Of a DNA stretch of 64,000 nt, positions 48,731 to 59,593 are shown one piece after another. Positions within the stretch are counted from its first letter, which is position 1. Every line of letters starts with the position of its first letter. This DNA comes from Alphaproteobacteria bacterium (GTDB lineage Bacteria > Pseudomonadota > Alphaproteobacteria > JAVJRE01), in the NCBI GenBank assembly GCA_040218575.1, contig JAVJRE010000007.1, positions 248,001-312,000 on the forward strand, given 5' to 3'. The notes beneath the pieces were generated by a model, which was given only the letters and a program-made list of their open reading frames with translations, was not told where the DNA came from and did no database searches. A program made the position numbers and the translations under genes.

Positions 48731-49948
48731 TCAGCGCCGGCCGCCGGCGAGACAGCCTGCTTCCGGCCGGCGCCGCAAGCTTAGCATGGCCCACACCCCA
48801 AGGATTGGCCCTGGCGCCAGGGCGACGAAGGCAAAGCGCCAGCCCACCGCCTCCACCAGCAGCGGCATCAGGTGGATCGTCACCAGTGTCAGCAGGAACC
48901 CGGCGCTGGTCTGCACGGTCAACATAGTGCCCACCAGCCGGGGATCGGACAGCTCCGCCACGCTGGCCGAAAACTGCGCGGAATCGGCAATCACCGCCAC
49001 CCCCCAGAGCAGGACCAGCGCGAACACCAACCACGGCGCCAGGCCGAAGACCAGCGCCGTCGCCACGGCGCACAGGGCGCTGGCCGACATGGCCAGGCTG
49101 GTGACCAGCGTGCGCCCCGCGCGGTCGGCCAGCCAGCCGCCGGCAAGACACCCCACGACCCCGCCAATACCGATGGCGGCAAAGGCGGCCATGGGCGCCC
49201 ATGCGGCAGCCACCGCAGGCGGAAGCTGCATGGCAAAACTGGCTTCCAGAAAAAGCACGACAAAGGCCCACATGGCATAGAGCTCCCACATGTGACCGAG
49301 ATAGCCCAGATTTGCCAGACGCAAGGCGGGCTGGCGAAACCCGGCCAGGGCATGACTCGGATTGAAGGGTGGTGAGCGGCTCGTATTCGGACCCATAGCC
49401 ACGCCAGTGACCATGACCGCGGCGGCCAGCGCCAGGACGGAACCGCCGGCAATGGTGAACCGCCAGTCGAGCCCGCCCAGCCCGTTCAGCAGGTGGGGCG
49501 TCGCCGATCCCAGGGTGAGAGCGGCCACCAGCAGGCCCACCAGTAACCCCATATCGCTGCCGCCATCGGTCCTGGCCCAGCTCGCGGCAATACGCATCCC
49601 CACCGGATAAACGCCGGCCATGCACAGTCCGGTGAGAAACCGCAGCACGATGACCATGGCCCCGTCCATGGGCAGGATCAGCAGCCCGCCATTGGCGATG
49701 GCGGCGACCAGCGCCGACAGCGCGAATAGACGGCGGGCGTCTACCCGATCAGCCAGCAGCAGCAGGGCGCTGATGACCGTGCCCACAACGAAACCGGCCT
49801 GCACTGCACTGGTGAAGAGGGCCAGACGGGTCGGGCTGAGAGTCAGATCCTGGGCCAGGGCCGGCACCACCGCCGAGGCCGAGAACCACAGGGACATGGC
49901 GGCGACCTCCGCCGCGACCAGCAGCGCCAGGGAGCCACCCCGGCGCAT
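48731..49948 (-). CDS. Major facilitator superfamily transporter
   Basis: The 405-residue protein has about twelve membrane helices in two halves. Motif A-like loops are LLADRVDARR in the first half and GWLADRAGR in the second. Its substrate cannot be told from sequence. The N-terminus (LLVAAEVAAMSLWFSASAV) and LTGLCMAGVYPVGMRI resemble MFS proteins common in alphaproteobacteria. Start at ATG 49948 (a TTG lies one codon earlier). It begins 18 bases after the rnj stop, so it is probably on the same message. It occupies the position where other alphaproteobacteria often carry mce (methylmalonyl-CoA epimerase). Confidence 0.85.
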   Translation of the reverse strand: MRRGGSLALLVAAEVAAMSLWFSASAVVPALAQDLTLSPTRLALFTSAVQAGFVVGTVISALLLLADRVDARRLFALSALVAAIANGGLLILPMDGAMVIVLRFLTGLCMAGVYPVGMRIAASWARTDGGSDMGLLVGLLVAALTLGSATPHLLNGLGGLDWRFTIAGGSVLALAAAVMVTGVAMGPNTSRSPPFNPSHALAGFRQPALRLANLGYLGHMWELYAMWAFVVLFLEASFAMQLPPAVAAAWAPMAAFAAIGIGGVVGCLAGGWLADRAGRTLVTSLAMSASALCAVATALVFGLAPWLVFALVLLWGVAVIADSAQFSASVAELSDPRLVGTMLTVQTSAGFLLTLVTIHLMPLLVEAVGWRFAFVALAPGPILGVWAMLSLRRRPEAGCLAGGRR

Positions 49949-49966
49949 CAATCGGACGGCGCCGGC

Positions 49967-51628
49967 CTAGATCCGGACCACATGGACATCAACCGCCGGC
50001 CGCTGACCATGTGCATCGAAAATGGCTTTCTGAACAATGACTTCTATTGAATCTCTCAGATCCTGATCATCCTGCGCGCCGGTGGCGGCATGAGCCTCCA
50101 CGGCCTTCTGCACTGCTTCCTGCATGCGCCGCTTGACCGGTCCCTCAATGACCCCTTCCACCAGAGTGCCGCTGGTTACCAGCGGCAGGTCGGCCAGGCT
50201 GTGATCGTGACGCAACGCCAGCGTGACCACCGCACTGCCCTGACCGGTCGCCTCCTCGCGGCTGAGCCGCGCCGCTTCCGGCTCCGGCGTCAGCCGGTTC
50301 TGACGCAGCCACAGGCGGCCGGCATGAACCCTGGCCACCGTCGCCGGCTTACCCGGCGCCAGCCGCACGCAGTCGCCATTGCGCACCTCGATGACCTGAT
50401 CGACGCCACAGGCGCGAGCAAGAGAGCCATGGACCGCCATGTGCCGCGCCTCTCCATGCACCGGTACGGCGATGGCGGGTCGCACCAGCTCATACATACG
50501 GCGCAACTCGTCCTGCGCCGGATGGCCTGACACATGGACGAAGGCGTCTTCCCACGTCACCAGACGGACGCCGGCGCGAACGAGCGATGCCTGCAGGCTG
50601 GCGATGGCCAGCTCGTTACCGGGGATGACTCGCGACGAGAATACCACCGTATCGCCGGGGTCGAGCCTGACCTGCGGATGGGCGTCGCGGGCAATCCGGG
50701 GCAAAGCGGCCCGCGCCTCGCCCTGGCTGCCGGTACAGATGTAAAGAATCTCGTCGTCCGGCAGATAGGCGGCGTCCTCGGCCTCCAGGAATGGCGGTAC
50801 ATCCTGCAGATATCCCGCCTCGCGCGCCGCGCCGGTCATGCGCCACAGCGAGCGCCCGGCCAGCGCCACCTGACGGCCGTTGACCGTCGCCGCGTGAACG
50901 ACGCTTTCCACCCGCGCCACGTTAGAGGCAAAGCAAGCCACCGCCACGCGGCCCGAACAGCCGGCAATGACCTCCGCCAGGCCGTCGCGGACATCGGACT
51001 CGGAGCCCGAATGGCCGGGCACCGGCGCATTGGTCGAATCACCGATCAGCGCCAGAACCCCTTCATCGCCGACAGCCCGCAGGCGGGCGGTATCCGGTGG
51101 TTCACCTAACAGCGGTCGGGGGTCAAACTTCCAGTCACCGGTGTGCAGCACCGTGCCATAGGGCGTGCGGATGGCCAGCGCATTCGGCTCGGGAATGGAA
51201 TGGGTGACCGTCACATACTCAATATCAAACGGACCAACCTGAAAACGGCTGCCTAACGCCATCACGTTTACCGGCACCTTGCCGACCAGGCCACGCTCGG
51301 CCAGCTTGTTGCGCAGCACGGCGGCGGTGAAGGGGGTGGCATAGATCGGGCAGCCAAGCTCCGGCCACAGGTGGGCAACCGCCCCCAGATGGTCCTCGTG
51401 AGCGTGGGTCAGGACTATGGCCTCCAGGGCGTCGGCATGGTCCCTGATGAAAGCCGGGTCCGGGGTGATGACATCGACGCCGGGCGTCGTCTCGTTGCCG
51501 AAGGTGACCCCCAGATCAACCATCAACCAGCGGCCGTCCAGGGCAAAGAGGTTGAGATTCATGCCGATTTCGCCGGACCCGCCCAGCGGCAGAAAATACA
51601 GGCCCTGCGACACGTCGGGATCGCTCAC
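49967..51628 (-). CDS. rnj: Ribonuclease J
   Basis: Beta-CASP metallo-beta-lactamase RNase with endonuclease and 5'-exonuclease activity in RNA turnover. The 553-residue protein has the zinc motif HAHEDH (residues 75-80), the GDWKFDP and GDSTNA motifs, a beta-CASP domain (FASNVARVESV, TGSQGEARAAL), VSGHPAQDELRRM and PVHGEARHM, and a C-terminal domain. The GTG start overlaps the coaX stop (GTGA). RNase J alongside coaX and birA is typical of alphaproteobacteria. Confidence 0.95.
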   Translation of the reverse strand: MSDPDVSQGLYFLPLGGSGEIGMNLNLFALDGRWLMVDLGVTFGNETTPGVDVITPDPAFIRDHADALEAIVLTHAHEDHLGAVAHLWPELGCPIYATPFTAAVLRNKLAERGLVGKVPVNVMALGSRFQVGPFDIEYVTVTHSIPEPNALAIRTPYGTVLHTGDWKFDPRPLLGEPPDTARLRAVGDEGVLALIGDSTNAPVPGHSGSESDVRDGLAEVIAGCSGRVAVACFASNVARVESVVHAATVNGRQVALAGRSLWRMTGAAREAGYLQDVPPFLEAEDAAYLPDDEILYICTGSQGEARAALPRIARDAHPQVRLDPGDTVVFSSRVIPGNELAIASLQASLVRAGVRLVTWEDAFVHVSGHPAQDELRRMYELVRPAIAVPVHGEARHMAVHGSLARACGVDQVIEVRNGDCVRLAPGKPATVARVHAGRLWLRQNRLTPEPEAARLSREEATGQGSAVVTLALRHDHSLADLPLVTSGTLVEGVIEGPVKRRMQEAVQKAVEAHAATGAQDDQDLRDSIEVIVQKAIFDAHGQRPAVDVHVVRI

Positions 51629-52428
51629 GCCTCCGCCCCCGCGCCGGCTGCCGCGGCCGGGCCGTGCCGCCGCCAGATCGCCGCCAGACCGGCCAGCGTC
51701 AGGTCCGGGTCCATGATGTCGAAGACATCGGTATCCCTGGCGAAAACCGTAGCAAGGCCGCCGGTGCCGATGACCTTGAGGGGCTGCCCCACTTCATCAC
51801 GGATGCGCCGGACCAGGCCTTCCACCAGGCCGATATAGCCCCAGTACACGCCTGACTGCATGGCCGGGATCGTCGCCTTGCCGATCACACTGTCCGGCCG
51901 CTCCAGAGCCACCGGCGGCAGACGCGCGGCGGCGCTGGCCAGGGCCTCCACCGCGCGCTGCGGTCCAGGTGCAATGATGCCGCCGGTGTAGTTGCCGTCC
52001 GCGTCAACGATGTCGAAGGTGGTGGCGGTGCCAAAGTCAATGATGATGGCCGGCCCGCCATGGCGCACCTTCGCGCCCACCGCATTGGCCAGACGGTCGG
52101 CCCCCACATGCTCCGGCCGGTCCACCAGGACGCGGATCTCCAACTGGCCGGCCAGCGCCTCCACATCCACCAGCGACGCGCCGATTGCCCGCGCCAGGCC
52201 AGTCAGGGCGGCCTGGCTGGCCGGCACCACATTGGACAGGACCACCCCCTGCAAGTCGGCCAGGCGGGCATTGCCCTTGAGAGACATGACACCCTGCAGC
52301 CAGACTGCATACTCATCAACCGTGCGCCGACCATCTGTCGCCAGCCGCCATGGGCCACCCGTCATGCGCTCGTCGTCGAACAGGGCGAAAACACCATTGG
52401 TATTGCCCATATCAATGACCAGAAACAT
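51625..52428 (-). CDS. coaX: Type III pantothenate kinase
   Basis: First step of coenzyme A synthesis. The 267-residue ASKHA-fold enzyme shows the phosphate-binding DMGNTNGVFALF, SNVVP, the GADRLANAVGA motif and IIIDFGTATTFDIVD with the catalytic Asp, then GGIIAPGPQ. The type III form differs in sequence from E. coli CoaA. Starts three bases after birA. Confidence 0.96.
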   Translation of the reverse strand: MFLVIDMGNTNGVFALFDDERMTGGPWRLATDGRRTVDEYAVWLQGVMSLKGNARLADLQGVVLSNVVPASQAALTGLARAIGASLVDVEALAGQLEIRVLVDRPEHVGADRLANAVGAKVRHGGPAIIIDFGTATTFDIVDADGNYTGGIIAPGPQRAVEALASAAARLPPVALERPDSVIGKATIPAMQSGVYWGYIGLVEGLVRRIRDEVGQPLKVIGTGGLATVFARDTDVFDIMDPDLTLAGLAAIWRRHGPAAAAGAGAEA

Positions 52429-52431
52429 GGC

Positions 52432-53247
52432 TCAGGCCGCCTCGCCAGCCATGTCCCGGCGCGACCCGGGGCTGGTCCCGGCGGCGGTCACCTCGCCGGC
52501 GGTGATGACGCGCCGGCCGGCATCCGTATCCAGGACAAGCGCACCACTGTCATCCAGATCGTCAAACCTGCCGGCGATCATCCCAGCGGCGGTCTGCACC
52601 CGGACCACCTGTCCGTGGTGCTGCGCATAGGCGAGCCAGGCAGCACGCACCGGAGAAAAACCCTCCGCCCGCCAGGCGTCGCGCGCCATGGAGAAACGTG
52701 TCAGGAAGGCAGCGGCACACGCCGCCGGGTCGCCACCATAGCCGGCCGCCGCCAGGCTGCTGGCGCTGTAGGGCAAACCCTCCGGGTGGTTTGCCACATT
52801 GAGCCCCAGACCCAGAACACACCACGGCGCCTCCGTACCGCCACCGCCGGTCTCCAGCAACAGGCCGGCAACCTTGGCGCCATCGAGCAGAAGATCGTTG
52901 GGCCACTTCAAACGCACGGCGCCGGACAACCCGGGCAAAGCGGAGACCGCATCCGCCAAGGCGACAGCCGCAACGAACCCCAACTGGTGGACCGGTTGGC
53001 CAGGACCACCAAGACGACGGAGCAGAACCGACAGATAGAGGTTGCCGGGCGGCGACTGCCATGCCCGCCCCAGACGGCCGCGACCGCCGGTCTGTACGAT
53101 TGCCCGGACACAGGTAAAGTCCGGCGCTCCGCTCCGGCCAAGCTCTCGCACGTCATCCATGGTGCTGGCGGTCTCTGCCGCCAGCCAGGCGGTCACACCG
53201 GCCGGACCGCCAGGCAGATCTTCGCGGCTGAGCGGCGGTAGGGTCAC
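52432..53247 (-). CDS. birA: Biotin--[acetyl-CoA-carboxylase] ligase
   Basis: Attaches biotin to acetyl-CoA carboxylase and related enzymes. The 271-residue protein has the ligase signature GRGRLGRAWQSPPGNLYLS, KWPNDLLLDGAKVAGLLLE and LGLGLNVANHP, and a C-terminal SH3-like part (GRFDDLDDSGALVLD). It lacks the N-terminal winged helix of E. coli BirA, so it is probably not a repressor. The GTG start overlaps the nuoN stop (GTGA), joining it to the complex I operon. Confidence 0.95.
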   Translation of the reverse strand: MTLPPLSREDLPGGPAGVTAWLAAETASTMDDVRELGRSGAPDFTCVRAIVQTGGRGRLGRAWQSPPGNLYLSVLLRRLGGPGQPVHQLGFVAAVALADAVSALPGLSGAVRLKWPNDLLLDGAKVAGLLLETGGGGTEAPWCVLGLGLNVANHPEGLPYSASSLAAAGYGGDPAACAAAFLTRFSMARDAWRAEGFSPVRAAWLAYAQHHGQVVRVQTAAGMIAGRFDDLDDSGALVLDTDAGRRVITAGEVTAAGTSPGSRRDMAGEAA

Positions 53248-54704
53248 ATGGCGCCCGCAATCAGGGTGGCCGCGGCCCGCCCGGCGGCGGCCACAACCGG
53301 TGCGGGATAGAAGACGAAAGCCGCCGTTGCCAGGGCCGAAACCATGATGATACCGCTCAATACAGACGGAACCGGGCGGTCAAGCGCCTCTACCGGCTCG
53401 TCGAAATACATCAGCTTGACGATGCGGAGATAGTAGAACGCCGCCACGACGCTGGACAGCACACCGATGACCGCCAGGGTGTATAGCCCCGCGTCCACTG
53501 CGGCGAGAAAGACATAGAGCTTGGAAAAGAAGCCCGCCAGCGGCGGAATGCCTGCCATTGCGAACATCAGGACGGCCAGTCCAGCGGCCATCAGCGGATG
53601 GGTGCGGGACAGGCCCGACAAATCACTCAGGCTTTCCACCATGCGCCCACCCTGACGCATGGACAGGATACAGGCGAAGACGCCAAGGTTCATCACCAGG
53701 TAGATAGACAGATAGACCAGAACGCCCTGGACGCCCTGCTCGGTGCCCGCCGCCAGACCGATCAGGGCATAACCCATATGACCGATGGAGCTGTAGGCCA
53801 TCAGCCGTTTGATATTGCTCTGCGCCAAGGCGGCGAAGGCGGCCAGCACCATGGAGAGGGCCGAGATGGCGATGATGATCTGCTGCCAGTCCACCGCAGC
53901 CGGACCGAACGGCTCTATCATGACCCTGAGGAACAGCGCCATGGCGGCCATTTTCGGCGCCACCGCAAAGAACGCCGTCAGCGGTGTCGGCGCCCCTTCA
54001 TAGACATCCGGCGTCCACATGTGGAAGGGCACCGCCGACACCTTGAAGGCAAGGCCAGCGGTGACAAAGACGATCCCCACCAGCGCACCGATGGGCAGTT
54101 CGCCGACGCGGATGATGCCAAGGCCGATGGATTGAAACACAGTGGACCCGGCAAAGCCGTAGACCAACGACATGCCATACAGCATGATTCCCGAAGACAA
54201 GGCGCCCAGAACGAAGTATTTGAGCCCGGCTTCGGTTGATCGAACAGTGTCGCGCCGTATGGCCGCCGCCACATACAGGGGCAAAGCCTGCAACTCCGCG
54301 CCCATGTAAACGGTCATGAGGTCATTGGCCGAGACCATGATCATCATGCCCAGGACGCTGAACAGCAGCAGGATCGGCAGCTCGAACCGGGCCATGCCAT
54401 GGTCTTCGGCATAGTCCATGCCCATCAGCACGACAGTGCCGGCGCCCAGCAGGATCAGAATCTTGGCAAAGCGCGCGAAGTCGTCAGTCCGGAACAACCC
54501 GCGGAAATGATAGCCCTCACCCGACAGCCCGAGCACGGCAATCCCCGCCAGGACGAAGGCGCCGACCACCATCCAGCACATGAAACGGAAGCTGCCGCCG
54601 CGCCGGGTCAGGCCGATGATGACAAAGGCCAGGCCCAGAACAGCGAGGATCAACTCCGGTGCGATCGCCAGCAGGTCGAACTGCACGATTCTTGACAGGC
54701 TCAT
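53244..54704 (-). CDS. nuoN: NADH-quinone oxidoreductase subunit N
   Basis: Antiporter-like proton-pumping subunit of complex I in the inner membrane. The 486-residue protein has about 14 helices with the conserved Lys and Glu positions of the family ([32 protein letters not shown]). It starts inside the nuoM stop (ATGA). Confidence 0.97.
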   Translation of the reverse strand: MSLSRIVQFDLLAIAPELILAVLGLAFVIIGLTRRGGSFRFMCWMVVGAFVLAGIAVLGLSGEGYHFRGLFRTDDFARFAKILILLGAGTVVLMGMDYAEDHGMARFELPILLLFSVLGMMIMVSANDLMTVYMGAELQALPLYVAAAIRRDTVRSTEAGLKYFVLGALSSGIMLYGMSLVYGFAGSTVFQSIGLGIIRVGELPIGALVGIVFVTAGLAFKVSAVPFHMWTPDVYEGAPTPLTAFFAVAPKMAAMALFLRVMIEPFGPAAVDWQQIIIAISALSMVLAAFAALAQSNIKRLMAYSSIGHMGYALIGLAAGTEQGVQGVLVYLSIYLVMNLGVFACILSMRQGGRMVESLSDLSGLSRTHPLMAAGLAVLMFAMAGIPPLAGFFSKLYVFLAAVDAGLYTLAVIGVLSSVVAAFYYLRIVKLMYFDEPVEALDRPVPSVLSGIIMVSALATAAFVFYPAPVVAAAGRAAATLIAGAM

Positions 54705-56227
54705 GGCGCGACTCCATGGCTGCTCAGGGCCGCGCTGGCCGCCCCGTCGAGAGCGAGCTGATAGTTGGCCACAAGATGGTCGACCGACACGCGGATGGTG
54801 TCAAAGAAGGGTTCCGGCCACAGTCCCATCCAGAACACCACCACAATCAGAGGCGCGAAGACGGCCATCTCCCGTCGATCAAGGTCCATGATGTCTTTTA
54901 GGTCGTCGCGCGTGATCAGGCCGAATACCACCCGCCGGTACAGCCACAGCATGTATGCCGCCCCCAGGATGATGCCGGTCGTCGCCAGAAGAGCGACCCA
55001 GGTATTGACCTGGAAGGCGGCGACGATCACCAGGAACTCGCCGACGAATCCGCTGGTGCCGGGCAGGCCGACCGCGGCCAGGGTGAACACCAGAAAGACC
55101 ACCGCATAGGCCGGCATGCGATGGACCAACCCACCATAGCGAGCAATGTCACGCGAATGCATGCGGTCGTAAACAACCCCGACGATCAGAAACAGCGCGG
55201 CGGAGACGACGCCATGGCTGAGCATCTGAATGATCGCGCCTTCCACGCCCTGGATGGTCGCGGTGAAAATACCGATGGTGACGAATCCCATATGGGCCAC
55301 CGACGAATAGGCGATCAGCTTCTTCATATCGGTCTGCACAAGCGCCACCAGCGAGGTGTAGATGATGGCGATGACGCTCAACCCAAAGACCATGGGCGCG
55401 AACATGTCGCTGGCCACCGGCATCATGGGCAGCGAAAAGCGCAGGAAGCCGTAGCCACCCATTTTCAGCAGGACGCCCGCCAGGATGACCGAGCCCGCCG
55501 TCGGCGCCTCCACATGGGCATCGGGCAACCAGGTATGAACCGGCCACATGGGGATCTTGACGGCGAAGGATGCGAAAAAGGCGACCCACAGCCAGTACTG
55601 CCATGCCACCGGCAGGCCATGATCAAGCAGCACCCGGATGTCACCGCTGCCCGCCGCAACCCATAGGGCCAGCAGGGCCAGCAGCATGAGGACCGAGCCA
55701 GCCAGGGTGTAGAGGAAGAACTTGAACGCGGCATAGACCCGTCGCGGACCGCCCCACACACCGATGATGATGAACATCGGGATCAGGACACCCTCGAAGA
55801 AGACATAGAAAACGATGATATCGAGAGCGGAGAACATGCCGACCATCATGGTCTCCAGGACCAGGAAGGCGATCATGTACTCCTTCACCCGGTCGCGGAT
55901 GGAGCGCCAACTGGCCAGGATGCAAAGCGGTGTCAACAACGTGGACAGCAGGACGAACAGCAGGGATATGCCGTCCACACCGACCCGATAGCCGATGTCG
56001 AGCGGCGCAATCCAGGCGTGGTCCTCGACAAACTGAAAATCGCTGGTGCCCGGATCAAAGCCCAGCCACAGCAGCAGCGACAGCAGGAATGTGGCCAGCG
56101 AGGCCCACAGCGCCGCCCAGCGGGCATTGCGCGCCACGTCTTCCGGCTCGCCGCGGACCAGCAGGATAAAACCCGCGCCAACCAGAGGCAGGAAGATGAC
56201 GAGGCTGAGCAGAGGCCATTCCACCAT
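54701..56227 (-). CDS. nuoM: NADH-quinone oxidoreductase subunit M
   Basis: Second antiporter-like proton pump of complex I. The 508-residue polytopic protein shows [17 protein letters not shown], the channel motif [18 protein letters not shown] and [16 protein letters not shown]. It follows nuoL by 9 bases and overlaps nuoN by 4. Confidence 0.97.
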   Translation of the reverse strand: MVEWPLLSLVIFLPLVGAGFILLVRGEPEDVARNARWAALWASLATFLLSLLLWLGFDPGTSDFQFVEDHAWIAPLDIGYRVGVDGISLLFVLLSTLLTPLCILASWRSIRDRVKEYMIAFLVLETMMVGMFSALDIIVFYVFFEGVLIPMFIIIGVWGGPRRVYAAFKFFLYTLAGSVLMLLALLALWVAAGSGDIRVLLDHGLPVAWQYWLWVAFFASFAVKIPMWPVHTWLPDAHVEAPTAGSVILAGVLLKMGGYGFLRFSLPMMPVASDMFAPMVFGLSVIAIIYTSLVALVQTDMKKLIAYSSVAHMGFVTIGIFTATIQGVEGAIIQMLSHGVVSAALFLIVGVVYDRMHSRDIARYGGLVHRMPAYAVVFLVFTLAAVGLPGTSGFVGEFLVIVAAFQVNTWVALLATTGIILGAAYMLWLYRRVVFGLITRDDLKDIMDLDRREMAVFAPLIVVVFWMGLWPEPFFDTIRVSVDHLVANYQLALDGAASAALSSHGVAP

Positions 56228-56236
56228 GTCGTGCGC

Positions 56237-58159
56237 CTAGCGAAGCCAGAGGAACCAGCTAATCAGCACCACAAGGCCGACAAGCATGGCAAAGGCATAG
56301 TGGTAGACATAACCCGACTGCAGCAGGCCGGCGCGCAAGGCCACCAGGCGCGATCCCCAGGCCACGCCGTCCGGTCCGAAGCGGTCAATCACGCCGCCGT
56401 CGCCACGTCGCCAGAAGACCCGCCCCAGGGCATTGGCACCACGCACGAAGACGAGGTCGTAGAGTTCGTCGAAGTACCACTTCGCCAGAAGGAAGCGGTG
56501 AACCGGCGCGAAATCGCGAGCCAACGCCGCCGGCGCCCGCGACCGTGTGGCATAGAACCAGGTGGCCAGGGCGATGCCGATGCCGGCTACGGCGATCGGC
56601 AGCAGCTTGATGACGATGCCGACGCTGTGCGCATCATGCAGCGCGTCATTGCCGTCACGGATGAAAATCGCATTGCCCCAGAAATCGTGCCAGTGATCGC
56701 CGACGAAGGGCTCCGCTAACAAGGCGCCGGCCACCACCGCTCCCACCGCCAGCACGGCCAGCGGCATGAGCATGACCGGCGGCGCCTCATGGGCGTGGGC
56801 ATAGACCTCCGGATCGCCGCGGTTGTGTCCATGGAAGGTGAGATAGAGCAGACGCCAGGAGTAGAAGGCAGTCAGCAGGGCGGCGACAATACCGGCCCAG
56901 AAGGCGAAGTTGCCGGCCTGGGTGCCGGCCGCCCAGGCCGACTCCAGAATGATGTCCTTGGAGAAGAATCCGGCAAAGAACGGAATGCCGGCCAGCGCCA
57001 GGCTACCGATCCACATCAATACCCAGGTGACACGCATCTTGTGGCGCAGACCGCCCATATTGCGCATGTCCTGTTCGTCACCGATGGCATGGATGACGGC
57101 CCCGGCGCCGAGGAACAACAGCGCCTTGAAGAAGGCGTGGGTGGTCAAATGGAAGATCGCCGCCGGATAGGCCGAGACGCCGACCGCGAAGAACATGTAG
57201 CCGAGCTGACTGCATGTGGAATAGGCAATGACCCGTTTGATATCGGTCTGGGTCAGGGCCACCGTCGCGGCGAAGAAGGCGGTGACGCCGCCGACCACCG
57301 CGACCACGGTCAGCGCCACCGGCGCATATTCGAACACCGGCGACAGCCGCACCACCATGAACACGCCGGCGGTCACCATGGTCGCCGCATGAATCAGCGC
57401 CGACACCGGGGTCGGGCCCTCCATGGCGTCGGGCAGCCAGGTGTGCAGGCCGATCTGGGCCGACTTGCCCATGGCCCCGACAAACAGCAACAGGCACAGG
57501 ACGGTCAGCGTGTCCCACTGGGCACCGAGGAAACTGAACGACTGACCGGCAACCTCCGGCGCCCGGGCAAAGACCTCGGCGAAGCTGATGCTGTCAAAGA
57601 CCAGGAAGATGCCGGCGATGCCAAGGGCAAAGCCGAAATCGCCCACCCGGTTGACCACAAAGGCCTTGATGGCTGCCGCATTGGCGCTCGGCCGGTCGTA
57701 CCAGAAGCCGATCAGCAGATAGGAACACAGGCCCACGCCTTCCCAGCCGAAATAGAGCTGGACGAAATTGTCAGAGGTGACCAGCGTCAGCATGAAGAAC
57801 GTGAACAGCGACAAGTAGGCCATGAACCGCGGAATCGACTTGTCATGGCTCATATAGCCAATGGAGTAGACGTGGACCATGGCCGAGACGATGGTCACGA
57901 CCGCGACCATCACCGCGGTCAGGCTGTCAAAATACAGGGTCCAGCCTGCTTCCAGCGTGCCCGAGTCGATCCATGTGAACAGACTCACCGTCACTGGCTC
58001 ACTACCGGCGACCGTAAAGAAGCCGATGATCGCCAGCCCCGCCGACAGCAGCATGGCGCCGCTGGTGACCACCTGCGAGGCGCGGTCGCCAATCAGCCGG
58101 CCAAACAGGCCGGCGACGATAGCGGCAACCAGAGGCAGGAAGACAATAGCGGAAAACAT
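56237..58159 (-). CDS. nuoL: NADH-quinone oxidoreductase subunit L
   Basis: Distal proton-pumping subunit with the long lateral helix of complex I. The 640-residue protein shows FFGWEGVGLCSYLLIGFW-like (here YFGWEGVGLCSYL), LHTWLPDAMEGPTPVSALIH, TDIKRVIAYSTCSQLGYM and the C-terminal amphipathic region. Start MFSAIVFLPLV at 58159 is supported by homologues. The frame runs 36 bases further into nuoK. Confidence 0.97.
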   Translation of the reverse strand: MFSAIVFLPLVAAIVAGLFGRLIGDRASQVVTSGAMLLSAGLAIIGFFTVAGSEPVTVSLFTWIDSGTLEAGWTLYFDSLTAVMVAVVTIVSAMVHVYSIGYMSHDKSIPRFMAYLSLFTFFMLTLVTSDNFVQLYFGWEGVGLCSYLLIGFWYDRPSANAAAIKAFVVNRVGDFGFALGIAGIFLVFDSISFAEVFARAPEVAGQSFSFLGAQWDTLTVLCLLLFVGAMGKSAQIGLHTWLPDAMEGPTPVSALIHAATMVTAGVFMVVRLSPVFEYAPVALTVVAVVGGVTAFFAATVALTQTDIKRVIAYSTCSQLGYMFFAVGVSAYPAAIFHLTTHAFFKALLFLGAGAVIHAIGDEQDMRNMGGLRHKMRVTWVLMWIGSLALAGIPFFAGFFSKDIILESAWAAGTQAGNFAFWAGIVAALLTAFYSWRLLYLTFHGHNRGDPEVYAHAHEAPPVMLMPLAVLAVGAVVAGALLAEPFVGDHWHDFWGNAIFIRDGNDALHDAHSVGIVIKLLPIAVAGIGIALATWFYATRSRAPAALARDFAPVHRFLLAKWYFDELYDLVFVRGANALGRVFWRRGDGGVIDRFGPDGVAWGSRLVALRAGLLQSGYVYHYAFAMLVGLVVLISWFLWLR

Positions 58160-58166
58160 GCCGCGT

Positions 58167-58478
58167 CTAGCCCCGCATCTGGTTGATGTCCTCAACCGCG
58201 ATCGTGCCCCGATTGCGGAAATAGACCATCAGGATAGCAAGGCCGATGGCCGCCTCTGCCGCCGCCACCGTAAGAACGAACATGGCGAAGATCTGCCCCA
58301 CCAGGTCACCGAGAAACGCCGAAAACGCTATCAGGTTCAGGTTTACCGCCAGCAGCAACAGCTCGATGCTCATCAGGATGATGATGACGTTCTTGCGGTT
58401 GAGAAAAATGCCAAAGACACCCAGCGTGAACAGGATGGCGGCAAGCGTCAGATAATGGCCGAGCCCGATTTCGCTCAT
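58167..58478 (-). CDS. nuoK: NADH-quinone oxidoreductase subunit K
   Basis: Small three-helix membrane subunit of complex I with the two buried glutamates of the family ([17 protein letters not shown] and [12 protein letters not shown]). 103 residues, the usual length. It overlaps nuoJ by 4 bases (ATGA) and precedes nuoL by 7 bases. Confidence 0.97.
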   Translation of the reverse strand: MSEIGLGHYLTLAAILFTLGVFGIFLNRKNVIIILMSIELLLLAVNLNLIAFSAFLGDLVGQIFAMFVLTVAAAEAAIGLAILMVYFRNRGTIAVEDINQMRG

Positions 58479-59089
58479 CCCAGACCGCTCCCGCTGTCCA
58501 CTTTGCGCACTTCGACCGAGGGCCGATCCAGGGCGATCTGGTCGGCCACCCGCTGACGACGGACGCCCGGGCGGTCCCGCAGGGTGAGAACGATGGCGCC
58601 GATCATCGCCACCAACAGGATCAAACCGCTGATCTGAAACAGCAGGGCATAGTCGGTATAGAGCAGATTGCCGAGGCTTTCCGCATTGCTGAGCTGGTCG
58701 GTCGCGGCGGCCGGCGCCCGCGCCTGCCCGCCTGCCGTCGGCGCCGTCACCCAGTTGGCAAAGACGAAGGCCAGCTCCGCCACCAGCACCAGACCGATCA
58801 GGCCACCGATGGGCAGATAGCGCAGAAACCCTTCCCGCAGTTCAACGAAGTTGATGTCCAGCATCATCACGACAAAGAGAAACAGCACCGCGACCGCGCC
58901 GACATAGACAATCACCAGGATCATCGCCAGCAGTTCGGCCCCCAACAGGACGATCAGCGCCGCCGCGGTAAAGAAGGTCAGAATCAGAAACAACACCGAG
59001 TGAACGGGATTGCGCGCGCCCACCACCATCATGGCCGACCCGACCGCAACGGCGGCAAAGAAATAGAAGGCGAGTGCAGCAACCGTCAC
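58475..59089 (-). CDS. nuoJ: NADH-quinone oxidoreductase subunit J
   Basis: Membrane subunit of complex I near the quinone-side channel. The 204-residue protein has five helices, the conserved [14 protein letters not shown] and [24 protein letters not shown] (split by family loops), and a polar C-terminal tail. It starts with GTG ([17 protein letters not shown]), 15 bases after nuoI. Confidence 0.95.
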   Translation of the reverse strand: MTVAALAFYFFAAVAVGSAMMVVGARNPVHSVLFLILTFFTAAALIVLLGAELLAMILVIVYVGAVAVLFLFVVMMLDINFVELREGFLRYLPIGGLIGLVLVAELAFVFANWVTAPTAGGQARAPAAATDQLSNAESLGNLLYTDYALLFQISGLILLVAMIGAIVLTLRDRPGVRRQRVADQIALDRPSVEVRKVDSGSGLG

Positions 59090-59104
59090 GTCAGTCTCCC
59101 GGCC

Positions 59105-59593
59105 TTAGCGATAGGCTGCATCAGCCGCCAGCCGTGCGGCGATTTCGCTTTCCCAGCGATCCCCGTTGGCCAGCAGCTTGTCTTTGTCATAGAGCAGCTC
59201 TTCCCGCGTCTCCGCGGCGAACTCAAAGTTCGGCCCTTCGACAATGGCGTCCACAGGACAGGCTTCTTCACAAAAGCCGCAATAAATGCACTTCACCATG
59301 TCGATGTCGTAGCGGGTCGTGCGCCGGCTGCCATCGGCCCGCGGCTCCGCCTCGATGGTGATGGCCTGGGGCGGGCAGATGGCCTCGCACAACTTGCAGG
59401 CGATGCACCGTTCCTCGCCGCTGGCGTAGCGGCGCAGCGCATGTTCCCCGCGAAAGCGCGGGCTGAGCGGGCCCTTTTCGTATGGGTAGTTGAGGGTCAC
59501 CTTGGGCCGGAACATGTGGCGGAAGGTCAGCGCCAGACCGCTGATGATCTCGCCCAGAATCAGGCCGCGAACGGTGCGATTAAGGGCGCTCAT
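59105..59593 (-). CDS. nuoI: NADH-quinone oxidoreductase subunit I
   Basis: Peripheral-arm subunit carrying clusters N6a and N6b. The 162-residue protein has two CxxCxxCxxxCP motifs: Cys63, 66, 69 and 73 ([12 protein letters not shown]) and Cys102, 105, 108 and 112 ([12 protein letters not shown]). All eight ligands are present. The ATG overlaps the nuoH stop by 4 bases. Confidence 0.98.
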   Translation of the reverse strand: MSALNRTVRGLILGEIISGLALTFRHMFRPKVTLNYPYEKGPLSPRFRGEHALRRYASGEERCIACKLCEAICPPQAITIEAEPRADGSRRTTRYDIDMVKCIYCGFCEEACPVDAIVEGPNFEFAAETREELLYDKDKLLANGDRWESEIAARLAADAAYR

